Of a stretch of DNA of 64,000 nt, positions 1 to 7,683 are shown piece after piece. The stretch lies in assembly GCF_021653975.1 (NCBI RefSeq), contig NZ_JAJKFK010000001.1, positions 558,001-622,000 on the forward strand, written 5' to 3'. A model generated the notes under the pieces. It was not told where the DNA came from, ran no database searches, and was given only the letters and a program-made list of their open reading frames with translations. Both the position numbers and the translations under genes were made by a program. The DNA is from Amycolatopsis sp. GM8 (GTDB lineage: Bacteria > Actinomycetota > Actinomycetes > Mycobacteriales > Pseudonocardiaceae). The first letter of the stretch is position 1. Each line of letters begins with the position of its first letter.

Positions 1-133
1 GGACGTCGACGACATCACCGAGGACATGACCCGCCGCTTCGAGTTCGAAGTGGACACGACGAAGGCGAACGAGGCGTGGGCACGGGAGGTGGCCGAGAAC
101 CTGGCGCGGCAGCAGGAAGAGGTGCCGACGTGA
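1..133 (+). CDS. kshA: C-terminal end of probable 3-ketosteroid 9-alpha-hydroxylase oxygenase (KshA)
   Basis: Only the last 43 residues are in the window (reading frame from base 2). They form an acidic, helix-like tail containing RRFEFEVDTTKANEAW and end at TGA 131-133. KshA is the Rieske oxygenase that hydroxylates C9 of 3-ketosteroids, opening ring B together with KshB. The identification rests on this tail and on the position two genes before kshB; no Rieske or iron motif is visible here. The next gene's GTG start overlaps the stop (GTGA), so translation is probably coupled. Another Rieske oxygenase subunit is the main alternative. Confidence 0.5.
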   Translation, partial: DVDDITEDMTRRFEFEVDTTKANEAWAREVAENLARQQEEVPT

Positions 134-396
134 CGACCACCGAGCGCACCGAGTTCCTCACCGGTGGCCTGCGCCCGCACGTCTGTACGACCTGCGGAAC
201 CTGCGTGCTCGTCAAGAAAAACAGCTGGAAGCACACCAGCATCCAGTGGACCACCGACGCGGCCGGCAGCTGCCCGGTGTTCGCCGAGCAGGTCGCGGCT
301 GGGGAGAGCACGGCGCTGCTCGACACGTGCGAGAAGCTGACGGTGAGTATCGCGGAATCGGTGCGTGACGGGGAGTTCGGGATACTGGATGCCTGA
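130..396 (+). CDS. Small cysteine-containing protein between kshA and kshB
   Basis: An 88-aa protein starting at GTG 130, which overlaps the upstream stop by four bases; its own stop overlaps the kshB start by eight bases. That tight coupling on both sides suggests a role with the KshAB hydroxylase. It carries CTTCGTC near residue 20, then SCP near 47 and DTC near 64, so up to five cysteines. CxxCxxC followed by CP recalls ferredoxins, but the spacing to the fourth cysteine is far too long for a standard cluster. I do not recognise the family. An electron carrier, a metal-site assembly factor or a structural partner are all only guesses. Confidence 0.75.
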   Translation: MTTTERTEFLTGGLRPHVCTTCGTCVLVKKNSWKHTSIQWTTDAAGSCPVFAEQVAAGESTALLDTCEKLTVSIAESVRDGEFGILDA

Positions 397-1396
397 GGTC
401 CACACGCTCACCGTCGCCGAAGTGATCGCCGAAACCGGCGACGCGCATTCGGTGGTGTTCGAGCTGAGCCCCGATCAGATCGAGGCTTTCCGTTACCGCC
501 CAGGGCAATTCCTCACACTGCGGATCGGGACGGCGGCGCGGTGCTACTCGCTCGCGAGCGCGCCGCACGAGGGCTCCCGGCTGAAGGTCACGGTGAAACG
601 CACCGAGGGTGGCTACGGCTCGAACTGGATCTGCGACAACATCCGGGCCGGCTCCACAGTGGACGTACTCGTCCCGGCCGGGATCTTCACGCCCGCCGAC
701 TTCGACGAGGACCTGCTGCTGTTCGCCGGCGGCAGTGGCATCACGCCGGTCATGTCGATCCTGAAGACCGCCCTGCGGCAGGGAAACGGGCGGATCGTCC
801 TGATCTACGCCAACCGCGACGAGCGTTCGGTGATCTTCGGCGCCGAACTGTCCACATTAGTCAAAGAGTACTCGGATCGGCTCGTCGTCCTGCACTGGCT
901 CGAATCCGTGCAAGGACTGCCCAGCGAAGCACAGCTGGGCGCGCTGGCCCGGCCGTTCGCCGGATTCGAGGCCTTCCTGTGCGGTCCGGCACCGTTCATG
1001 GCCGCGGCCAAGCAGGCGCTCGAGGGTCTCGGGTGGGGAAGAAAGCGCATTCACCTCGAGAAGTTCGTCTCGCTCGGCGGCAATCCGTTCGAGACCGAAC
1101 CGTCCGAACCGGACACCGGGGAAACCACCGAACTGCACGTCGATCTGGACGGCAAGCAGCACGAACTCACTTGGCCGCGTCAGCGCAAGCTCCTCGACTT
1201 CCTGCTGGACAAAGGTTTGGAGGCGCCGTACTCCTGTCGCGAGGGCCAGTGCAGCGCCTGCGCCTGCCGGATCGTCTCGGGCGAGGTCAAGATGCTGAAC
1301 AACGAGATCCTGGACTCCGAGGACATCGCGGAGGGCATCGTGCTGGCCTGTCAGTCGGTGCCGCTGACCGACGAAGTGTCGGTGACCTACGAATAG
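389..1396 (+). CDS. kshB: 3-ketosteroid 9-alpha-hydroxylase reductase (KshB)
   Basis: A 335-aa flavin/iron-sulfur reductase that passes electrons from NADH to the KshA oxygenase. The N-terminal FAD domain has RCYSLAS (residues 51-57). The NAD domain has GGSGITP (about 119-125). A C-terminal plant-type [2Fe-2S] domain has cysteines at 283, 288, 291 and 321 in the standard C-x4-C-x2-C-x29-C arrangement. I chose ATG 389 because it begins the normal reductase fold and overlaps the previous stop; an upstream in-frame ATG would add eight unrelated residues. Domain order matches class IA oxygenase reductases such as KshB/HmpX. The steroid assignment comes from the flanking cholesterol genes. Confidence 0.88.
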   Translation: MPEVHTLTVAEVIAETGDAHSVVFELSPDQIEAFRYRPGQFLTLRIGTAARCYSLASAPHEGSRLKVTVKRTEGGYGSNWICDNIRAGSTVDVLVPAGIFTPADFDEDLLLFAGGSGITPVMSILKTALRQGNGRIVLIYANRDERSVIFGAELSTLVKEYSDRLVVLHWLESVQGLPSEAQLGALARPFAGFEAFLCGPAPFMAAAKQALEGLGWGRKRIHLEKFVSLGGNPFETEPSEPDTGETTELHVDLDGKQHELTWPRQRKLLDFLLDKGLEAPYSCREGQCSACACRIVSGEVKMLNNEILDSEDIAEGIVLACQSVPLTDEVSVTYE

Positions 1397-1404
1397 GAGC
1401 GCGC

Positions 1405-2262
1405 GTGCCCATCGACCCCGAGCTCGCCATCGGTGCCGACCTCGGCGAGGTGGCCTTCGCCTGGACGTCGTCCGACGTCCTGCTCTACCACCTGGCGCTC
1501 GGCGCCGGCGCAAACCCGACCGACCCGAAGGAACTGCGTTACGCCTACGAGCGAGACCTGCGCGTGCTACCCACGTTCGCGACCGTCGCGGCGGACCTGC
1601 ACACCGTCGATCCCCCCACGGTGAGCATGCCCGGCATCGAGATCGACCTGGCCAAGGTCGTGCACGGCACGCAGGCCGTCACGGTGCACCGGCCGATCCC
1701 GATCGAGGCGAAGGCCGTGGCCCGGACCCACGTCGTCGACGTCCAGGACAAGGGCAGGGCCGCCGTCATCCTCAAGGAGACCGTGGTGCACGACACCAAC
1801 GGAAGTCCACTATGGACAGCGCAGTTGAGCATCTTCGCACGCGGCGAGGGTGGTTTCGGCGGCCACCGCGGCAGCTCGGACAAGGTGGAGGTACCGGAGC
1901 GCGAGCCCGACGCGACGATCGTCACTCCGACCTTGCCGCAGCAGGCGCTGCTGTACCGGCTGTGCGGCGACCGGAACCCCTTGCACGCCGACCCGGAGTT
2001 CGCCCGGGCCGCCGGTTTCGACGTGCCGATCCTGCACGGCCTGTGCACCTACGGCATGGTCGCGAAGGCCGTGACGGACGCGCTCCTCGACGCCGACGTC
2101 ACGCGGGTGAAGTCGTTCTCGGCGCGGTTCGCGGGCGTCGTGCTGCCGGGCGAGACGCTGCGAACCCAGGTGTGGCAGGAGGATTCACGCCTGTTCGTCC
2201 GGTCGTCCTCGGTGGAACGCGACGCACCGGTGCTCACGGACGCGGTCCTCACCACGGTGTGA
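1405..2262 (+). CDS. MaoC-family (R)-hydratase, probable steroid enoyl-CoA hydratase (ChsH3-like)
   Basis: A 285-aa double hot-dog hydratase with the hydratase-2 motif: Asp189 and His194 in DRNPLH, followed by GFDVPILHGLCTYG. Such enzymes add water to 2-enoyl-CoA esters in beta-oxidation. The length and the position among cholesterol genes match Rv3538 (ChsH3) of M. tuberculosis, which acts on the steroid side chain; this is recalled knowledge, not a search. GTG 1405 is preceded by a purine-rich TAGGAGC that also contains the kshB stop, so it is the last gene of a ksh operon. Its 3' end overlaps the convergent membrane-protein gene by 14 bases. Confidence 0.85.
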   Translation: MPIDPELAIGADLGEVAFAWTSSDVLLYHLALGAGANPTDPKELRYAYERDLRVLPTFATVAADLHTVDPPTVSMPGIEIDLAKVVHGTQAVTVHRPIPIEAKAVARTHVVDVQDKGRAAVILKETVVHDTNGSPLWTAQLSIFARGEGGFGGHRGSSDKVEVPEREPDATIVTPTLPQQALLYRLCGDRNPLHADPEFARAAGFDVPILHGLCTYGMVAKAVTDALLDADVTRVKSFSARFAGVVLPGETLRTQVWQEDSRLFVRSSSVERDAPVLTDAVLTTV

Positions 2263-2815
2263 TCCCCGCAACGAGCATGTACGCCATGCCCAGGCCCATC
2301 GCGGAACGGTAGATCGGCCGGGCGGTCAGTACCTCCCGCACGGGTGCGCGGTGCACCACCCGGATCGCCTTGAAACCGGAGCGTGCCGCGTCGACAGCGA
2401 AGTAGCCGATCGCGATGACGGCGAGCACGGGCCAGGCGAGCCGGCCGGACATGTCGGACATCACGAGCCACGGACCGTGGTCCATGCCCTGTCGCGGCAT
2501 CGCGGTGATCATGTACAGCATCGCGGCGGCGCAGACCGTGTGGTGCACCGCGCAGCAGCGGCGGCCTCGCAGCGACGCGACGAAGAACCAGCCTGCCATC
2601 AGGACGAGCACGGCCTGCCAGCCCGCCGCCGGGATCGGTCCGCCGAGCGGCGAGACCATCGCGACCATGGCCACGACCGTCAGCACCTCGGCGAGGTCCA
2701 TCTGCCGAATGTCGGGGTCGTGCACCTCCAGCCGTACCAGCCGGTACACACTCGGCACGGCCAGGAGCGCGAAGAGCACGGTGAGGCTCCACGCGACGGC
2801 GTCCGGAATGTGCAT
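2249..2815 (-). CDS. DUF5134-type integral membrane protein
   Basis: A 188-aa protein with about five hydrophobic segments (near residues 9-25, 43-60, 65-83, 93-103, 128-142). Histidine and cysteine residues sit between them (GRRCCAVHH, MPRQGMDHGP), a pattern seen in DUF5134 proteins of actinobacteria. Function is unknown; the His/Met-rich loops allow a metal-related role but do not prove one. It starts at ATG 2815 and converges on the hydratase gene with a 14-base overlap. The 21-bp repeat block lies just upstream, between it and ltp2. Confidence 0.72.
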   Translation of the reverse strand: MHIPDAVAWSLTVLFALLAVPSVYRLVRLEVHDPDIRQMDLAEVLTVVAMVAMVSPLGGPIPAAGWQAVLVLMAGWFFVASLRGRRCCAVHHTVCAAAMLYMITAMPRQGMDHGPWLVMSDMSGRLAWPVLAVIAIGYFAVDAARSGFKAIRVVHRAPVREVLTARPIYRSAMGLGMAYMLVAGITPW

Positions 2816-2897
2816 GTGACCACCGTTGCCGACGGTCCCGGGATCGAGCTAGGGGTCAACCAGGTGAAATGGGTCGCACCCGGTGCACGAACGTTGA

Positions 2898-3050
2898 ACT
2901 CGGCGTGCCGAACGACGGACTCGGCGCCGCGAGCGTCGAACTCGGCGTCCTGAACGTAGGACTCGACCTCCCGAACGTCGGACTCGGCGCCGCAAGCGTC
3001 GGACTCGCTGTCCCGAACGTACGACTCGGCGTCATGAGCGTCGGACTCGC
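2898..3050. repeat. 21-bp tandem repeat array, seven units (family copy 1)
   Basis: Seven consecutive 21-base units begin with ACTCG and end in ACGTCGG-like sequence (2898, 2919, 2940, 2961, 2982, 3003, 3024), plus a partial eighth. Units differ mainly in the middle. A degenerate unit precedes the array. Because 21 is a multiple of three, all frames stay open and one reads as heptapeptides such as VGLGAAS, but there is no gene-like start or context. The array lies immediately downstream of ltp2. A related block is at 21400-21540 and a similarly spaced one at 14977-15030. Confidence 0.9.
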
Positions 3051-3055
3051 CGGGG

Positions 3056-4225
3056 TTAGGGGGCTGTCAAGAGGAGGGCGCTGGTGGGGACGCCGGTGCC
3101 GGCGGTGACGAGGACGTGGGAGACGTCGCGGACCTGGTTGACGGCCGTGCCGCGGACCTGCCGGACCGCCTCCGCGATGCCGTTCATGCCGTGCACGTAC
3201 GCCTCGCCCAGCTGGCCCCCGTGCGGGTTGAGGGGCAGGGCACCCTCCAGCGTCAGCGTGTCACCGGCGATGAAGCCGGGCGCCTCCCCGCGGCCGCAGA
3301 AGCCCAGCTCTTCGAGTTGCATCAGCACGTACGGGGTGAAGTGGTCGTACAGCACCGCCACATCGACGTCCGCCGGCCGCAGTCCCGACTGTGTCCACAG
3401 CTGCCGCCCGACGACGCCCATCTCGGGCAGCGCCGCGAGGTCGTCGCGGTAGTAGCTGGTCATGATGTACTGGTCCGGCCCGCTGCCCTGTGCCGCGGCC
3501 GTGACCACCGCGGGCGGGTTCGGCAGGTCGCGCGCCCGTTCGAGGCTCGTCACGACCAGAGCGACGGCGCCGTCGGTCTCCTGGCAGCAGTCGAGCAGAT
3601 GCAGCGGCTCCGTGATCCAGCGGGAAGCCTGGTGTTCCTCCAGCGTGATCGGCTTGCCGTAGAACCAGGCGGCGGGGTTCGTCGCGGCGTGCTGCCGGTC
3701 GATCACCGCCACCCGGCCGAAGTCCTCGCTCGTCGCGCCGTACTCGTGCAGGTACCGCTGCGCCACCATGGCCACCGTCGAAGCCGGGGTGCCCAGGCCC
3801 ATCGGGTAGTGGAAGCTGTTGTCCACTCCGGACGAGTTGACCTGGCCGGCGGCCGCGCTCGACACCTGTCCGAACCGCATGCCCGAGCGCTCGTTGAACG
3901 CGCGATACGCCACCACGACGTCCGCGACGCCCGTAGCGACCGCCATCGCCGCCTGCTGGATCGTCGCGGCCGCCGCGCCGCCGCCGTAGTGGACGCGACT
4001 GAAGAACGTCAGCTCGGGAATACCCAGTTCGCGCGCCACCGCGATTTCCGCGTTGGCGTCCATGGTGAACGACACCAGACCGTCCACATCGGACGCCGAC
4101 AGACCGGCGTCCGCCAGTGCCGCCCGCACCGCCTCCGCGGCCAGCCGCAGCTCGCTGCGCCCGGAGTCCTTGGAGAACTCGGTGGCGCCGATCCCGGCGA
4201 TCGCCGTCGCGCCGGACAGGTTCAC
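3056..4225 (-). CDS. ltp2: Steroid side-chain aldolase, thiolase fold (Ltp2)
   Basis: A 389-aa lipid-transfer/thiolase-fold protein. Ltp2 performs the retro-aldol cleavage that removes the last three-carbon piece of the cholesterol side chain as propionyl-CoA, working with the DUF35 domain of ChsH2. Tyr293 (in YDHFTPYV) and Tyr343 (in GEAYVHG) fall where Ltp2 proteins have their functional tyrosines, as I recall. Length and gene order (ltp2-chsH1-chsH2-fadE29-fadE28) match Rv3540c-Rv3544c. The start is GTG 4225, overlapping the chsH1 stop by four bases. It is the last gene of the operon. Confidence 0.93.
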   Translation of the reverse strand: MNLSGATAIAGIGATEFSKDSGRSELRLAAEAVRAALADAGLSASDVDGLVSFTMDANAEIAVARELGIPELTFFSRVHYGGGAAAATIQQAAMAVATGVADVVVAYRAFNERSGMRFGQVSSAAAGQVNSSGVDNSFHYPMGLGTPASTVAMVAQRYLHEYGATSEDFGRVAVIDRQHAATNPAAWFYGKPITLEEHQASRWITEPLHLLDCCQETDGAVALVVTSLERARDLPNPPAVVTAAAQGSGPDQYIMTSYYRDDLAALPEMGVVGRQLWTQSGLRPADVDVAVLYDHFTPYVLMQLEELGFCGRGEAPGFIAGDTLTLEGALPLNPHGGQLGEAYVHGMNGIAEAVRQVRGTAVNQVRDVSHVLVTAGTGVPTSALLLTAP

Positions 4226-4602
4226 GACATACCTCCGACCGTCACCGTGCCCGCGATGTGCTCACCCAGGTTTCCCTTGCCGCTCACCCGGATCGTCATC
4301 TCGTCGCCGTCGTGCTCGACCACTTCGCCGGACAGCACGAGCGTGTCGTAGGCGTAGCACGGCACCCCGAGCTTGATCTTGATCGACCGCACGAACGCCC
4401 GCGGCCCCGCCCAGTCCGTCACGAACCGGTGCACCAGCCCGGTATCCGTGAGGATGTTCATGAAGATGTCCTTCGAACCGCGGGCGATCGCGGCGTCGCG
4501 GTCGTGGTGCACGTCCTGGAAATCGCGGGTCGCGATCGCCGCGCTGATCACGAACGTCGGGGTGATCTCGACGGTCAGCGGCGGCAGTGCGGTGCCGATC
4601 AT
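4222..4602 (-). CDS. chsH1: Steroid enoyl-CoA hydratase subunit ChsH1
   Basis: A 126-aa single hot-dog MaoC-like protein. In M. tuberculosis ChsH1 pairs with ChsH2 to hydrate the side-chain enoyl-CoA made by ChsE1-ChsE2. The segment around residues 26-47, ATRDFQDVHHDRDAA, matches the usual hydratase D-x4-H region. ATG 4602 overlaps the chsH2 stop by four bases, consistent with coupled synthesis of a heteromeric enzyme. Family and partner assignments follow from size and gene order. Confidence 0.92.
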   Translation of the reverse strand: MIGTALPPLTVEITPTFVISAAIATRDFQDVHHDRDAAIARGSKDIFMNILTDTGLVHRFVTDWAGPRAFVRSIKIKLGVPCYAYDTLVLSGEVVEHDGDEMTIRVSGKGNLGEHIAGTVTVGGMS

Positions 4603-5462
4603 GCGATCACCCGCCAGGCCGGGAGCGTCAGCTCGTCGTCAACCTTCACGAACGCCACCTCCACCGGCTGTCCTATGTGCACAGAAGCGACATCCAGGAC
4701 CTCGCCCAGCATCCGCACGCCTTCCGCCAGCTCCACCAGTGCGATGACGAACGGCAGTTTCTTGCCGGGCACGGCGGGCCGGTGGTGCACGACATAGCTG
4801 TAGACCGTGCCGCGCCCGCTCGCGACCACCCAGTCCGGTTTCGCGTCGAGGTCGCCGTCCGGCGGCATGGGACCGGGCGGATGGCGCAGCTCGTCACCCC
4901 AGCGCTGGATCCGCAGCTCACCGGCTTTCATGCCCTCCCAGAAGAACTCGGTGTCCTTGCTGACCACCGGCCGCAGTACGCCGGACTGGGTGGGCTTCGG
5001 CTTGAACTTCAGCACCCGGAACAGCATGTCCGCGACCACCTCGTCACCCACGTACCAGGTGGTCGTGGTGGTCACGAAGTAGCCCTCGCCGAGCGCTGTC
5101 CTCTTCGGACCGACGATGCCTTCGAGTTTCGTTGTGGACGCGACATGTTCGCTGTGATGGAGCAGCCGCCGGTAGTTCTGCTCAGAGTTCGTCGCGACGA
5201 TCGAGGTGTACCCGGCCTCGTCCAGCACGGTGATGATCGCGCCCAGCGGGTCGTCGGCGGTGCGCTGCCAGTTCAGGCCACCCATCGTCCACACCTGGGC
5301 CATCGCCGGCGGCGCCACGCCTTCGGCCACGTAACGCGGGTTCTCGTCGCCCAGCGCCTCGAGCCAGTTGTTGATCATCGCCGGGTTGACCGGGTCGCGA
5401 GCCAGGCGCGGTGCCGATTCCCCTTGCGCGGCAATACGCGCCGCGTCCTCTTCGATCGTCAT
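4599..5462 (-). CDS. chsH2: Steroid enoyl-CoA hydratase/aldolase partner ChsH2 (MaoC + DUF35)
   Basis: A 287-aa two-domain protein. The N-terminal half (to about 160) is a MaoC-like hot dog that pairs with ChsH1. The C-terminal half is a DUF35 OB-fold domain that in known systems binds and activates Ltp2. DUF35 normally opens with a rubredoxin-like zinc ribbon. Here the corresponding stretch (about 178-200) reads RIQRWGDELRHPPGPMPPD and has no cysteine at all, so the zinc site appears lost. The flanking FFWEG and WVVASGRGTVYS are intact. ATG 5462 overlaps the stop of the next gene upstream (ATGA). Confidence 0.92.
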   Translation of the reverse strand: MTIEEDAARIAAQGESAPRLARDPVNPAMINNWLEALGDENPRYVAEGVAPPAMAQVWTMGGLNWQRTADDPLGAIITVLDEAGYTSIVATNSEQNYRRLLHHSEHVASTTKLEGIVGPKRTALGEGYFVTTTTTWYVGDEVVADMLFRVLKFKPKPTQSGVLRPVVSKDTEFFWEGMKAGELRIQRWGDELRHPPGPMPPDGDLDAKPDWVVASGRGTVYSYVVHHRPAVPGKKLPFVIALVELAEGVRMLGEVLDVASVHIGQPVEVAFVKVDDELTLPAWRVIA

Positions 5463-6604
5463 CGGGGCACCCTCGGCAGTCCCAGTCCCATCATCGCGAT
5501 CAGCTCGCGCTGGATCTCGTTCACCCCGCCGCCGAAGGTCAGCACGAGGTTGCGACGCGCCAGCACATCGAGCCATTCGGCCAGCTCCGCGGTCTCCGGA
5601 TCGGTCAGATCCCCATGGCGCGCAACGACTTCTTCGAGCAGCCGGGCGATCCGCTGGATGCGCTCGGACCCGAAGACCTTCGTCGCCGACGCGTCCGCCA
5701 CGTCGACCGGCTGCGTCACCGCGACCTGCCAGTTGAGCAGCTCGTTGATCCGCACCGTGGCCTCGGTCTCGCGCAGCACGCTCCGCACATCGGGCTGGTC
5801 GAGCAGCCCGCGGGCCGCCGCCCAGGCGAAAACCCGGTCGTACAGCCCGGCGATGCGCCCGGCCGGGCCGAGCATGACACGTTCGTGATTGAGCTGGGTG
5901 GTGATCAGCTTCCAGCCCCGGTTCTCCTCGCCGACCAGCATGTCCGCCGGCACCCGGACGTCCGAGTAGTAGGTCGCGTTGACGTGGTGTGCGCCGTCGC
6001 AGGTGATGATCGGTGTCCACGAGTAGCCGGGGTCGCTCGTGTCGACGATGAGGATCGAGATGCCGTGATGCTTGGGCGCCTCGGGATCCGTGCGCACGGC
6101 GAGCCAGATGTAGTCGGCGTCGTGCCCGCCGGTGGTGAAGATCTTCTGCCCGTTGACGACGTAACCGTCGCCGTCGCGGACCGCGGTGGTGCGCAACGAA
6201 GCCAGGTCCGTGCCCGCGTCGGGTTCGGTGTAGCCGATCGCGAAATGCACCTCACCCGCCAGAATCCGTGGCAGGAAAGCGTTCTTCTGCGCCTCGGTGC
6301 CGTACTGCTGCAAGGTCGGGCCGACGGTCTGCAGCGTGACCGAGGGCAGCTGGACGTCCGCCCGCGCGGCTTCGTCGACGAAGATGTGCTGTTCGATCTC
6401 GCCGAACCCGCGCCCGCCGTACTGCTCCGGCCAGCCGACGCCGAGCCAGCCGTCCTGGCCCATCCGCCGCACGATCCGCCGGTACACTTCGCCGTGCCGC
6501 TCGCGCAGCAGCGCCGTGCGTTCCTCCGGCGCGATGAGCCCGGCGAAGTAGTCCCGCAGCTCGGCGCGCAGTTGCCGCTGGGGGCCGGTCAGTTCGATGT
6601 ACAT
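5459..6604 (-). CDS. chsE2: Acyl-CoA dehydrogenase subunit ChsE2 (FadE29)
   Basis: A 381-aa acyl-CoA dehydrogenase. FAD-site signatures are visible: YTEPDAGTDLASL near residues 125-137 and FTTGGHDADYIWLA. With ChsE1 it forms the heteromeric enzyme that oxidises the three-carbon cholesterol side chain to the enoyl-CoA used by ChsH1-ChsH2. The pairing is inferred from order, from the two differing lengths (381 and 341 aa), and from the 16-base overlap of the genes. ATG 6604 is the natural start; the open frame upstream only mirrors chsE1 sequence. Confidence 0.9.
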   Translation of the reverse strand: MYIELTGPQRQLRAELRDYFAGLIAPEERTALLRERHGEVYRRIVRRMGQDGWLGVGWPEQYGGRGFGEIEQHIFVDEAARADVQLPSVTLQTVGPTLQQYGTEAQKNAFLPRILAGEVHFAIGYTEPDAGTDLASLRTTAVRDGDGYVVNGQKIFTTGGHDADYIWLAVRTDPEAPKHHGISILIVDTSDPGYSWTPIITCDGAHHVNATYYSDVRVPADMLVGEENRGWKLITTQLNHERVMLGPAGRIAGLYDRVFAWAAARGLLDQPDVRSVLRETEATVRINELLNWQVAVTQPVDVADASATKVFGSERIQRIARLLEEVVARHGDLTDPETAELAEWLDVLARRNLVLTFGGGVNEIQRELIAMMGLGLPRVPR

Positions 6605-7614
6605 GCGCTCAGCTCCTTGATCAGCGCGTAGTACCGGTGCAGCGGGTAGGTGATGTCGAGGCCGAGACCGCCGTGCAGGTGATGGCAGATCGCGAGCGCC
6701 TTCGGCGCCTCGTGCGCGAACCAGTACCCGGCGATGTCGAGGTCGGGGCGCGGGTCGAGGCCCGAAGCCAGCCGCCAGATCACCGAGAGCGCGGCGAGAT
6801 GCACCGTGCGCGAGGCGATGTAGACGTCGGCGATCTGCTGCGCCACCGCCTGGAACGCGGCCAGCGGGCGACCGAACTGGACCCGCTGCCCGACATGCTT
6901 CGTGGTGAGCTCGAGTGCGCCGGCCAGCACGCCGTCGCCGAGCGCGATCATCCCGGCCAGCGCGTACCGGCGCAGGGTCGCGAGCGCGTGGCCCGGCTCG
7001 CGGTCGCGCAGCTGGTCGGCCTCCTCGACCGCGACGCCGTCGAGCCGCATCGTGGTGCCGGCGGCGGTGACGCCTTCGGCGCGCGGGTCGACCAGGAACA
7101 CGCCCGTGCCGCCGGGCATCGACGCCGGCACGAGCACCCTGGTCGCGGCCGCGAGCTGCGGAACGGCGGTCTTGACACCGGTGAGCAGCCACCGGCCACC
7201 GTCCGCGACCGCGCGTGTCGACGGCTGTTCCGTCAGCGGCGCGGAAGGTTCGTGCACCGCCGCGGTGACCACGGCTTCGCCGGTCGCGATCTCGGGCAGC
7301 AGTTCCGCGCGCTGCCCGGGGGTGCCGAGAACCTCCAGCGGCAGCAGGCCGAACGTCAGGCTGAGCGCCGGGACTGGCGCGGCGGCGCGGCCCAGCTCGG
7401 TGAGCAGGACGGCGACCTCGGCGATGCCCAGGCCGTCGCCGCCCAGCTCGGGCGGCAGCGCGAGGCCGAGCAGGCCCGCCTTACCCAGGGCCCGCCACAC
7501 CTGCTCGTCGAAACCGCGCTCACCTGGCGGCCGTTCGAAGTCGATCTCCCGGCCGAGGATCTTGGCGGCGAGACCGGCGATCTCCCGCTGGGGCTCATCG
7601 AGGGTGAAGTCCAC
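6589..7614 (-). CDS. chsE1: Acyl-CoA dehydrogenase subunit ChsE1 (FadE28)
   Basis: A 341-aa acyl-CoA dehydrogenase-fold protein, shorter than typical FadE proteins as FadE28 is. The C-terminal half carries VQFGRPLAAFQAVAQQIAD, the family's helix containing the conserved Arg-Phe, and HGGLGLDITYPLHRY near the end. It starts at GTG 7614 and is the first gene of the leftward steroid operon. A KstR-type operator lies 22 bases upstream, so expression should be derepressed by steroid-CoA intermediates. Confidence 0.9.
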   Translation of the reverse strand: MDFTLDEPQREIAGLAAKILGREIDFERPPGERGFDEQVWRALGKAGLLGLALPPELGGDGLGIAEVAVLLTELGRAAAPVPALSLTFGLLPLEVLGTPGQRAELLPEIATGEAVVTAAVHEPSAPLTEQPSTRAVADGGRWLLTGVKTAVPQLAAATRVLVPASMPGGTGVFLVDPRAEGVTAAGTTMRLDGVAVEEADQLRDREPGHALATLRRYALAGMIALGDGVLAGALELTTKHVGQRVQFGRPLAAFQAVAQQIADVYIASRTVHLAALSVIWRLASGLDPRPDLDIAGYWFAHEAPKALAICHHLHGGLGLDITYPLHRYYALIKELSACTSN

Positions 7615-7635
7615 GCAGACTCCTCAGACTAAGAC

Positions 7636-7649
7636 TGAAACACGTTCTA
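7636..7649. promoter_or_regulatory. KstR operator in front of the chsE1-ltp2 operon
   Basis: TGAAACACGTTCTA fits the KstR consensus T-n-n-A-A-C-n-n-G-T-T-n-n-A at every fixed position. It lies 22 bases upstream of the chsE1 start, in the short gap to the WS/DGAT gene. A second copy in this window lies next to kstR itself. The motif is recalled from mycobacterial KstR work. Confidence 0.88.
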
Positions 7650-7683
7650 GTCTTAGCCGAGTGGGCGTGTGCAGGCAAGCCCT

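Noticed and set aside
2869..3108. Open frame through the 21-bp repeat array encoding heptapeptide repeats
   Set aside because: Frame stays open only because the repeat length is a multiple of three; no start region or context, and it runs into the ltp2 coding end.
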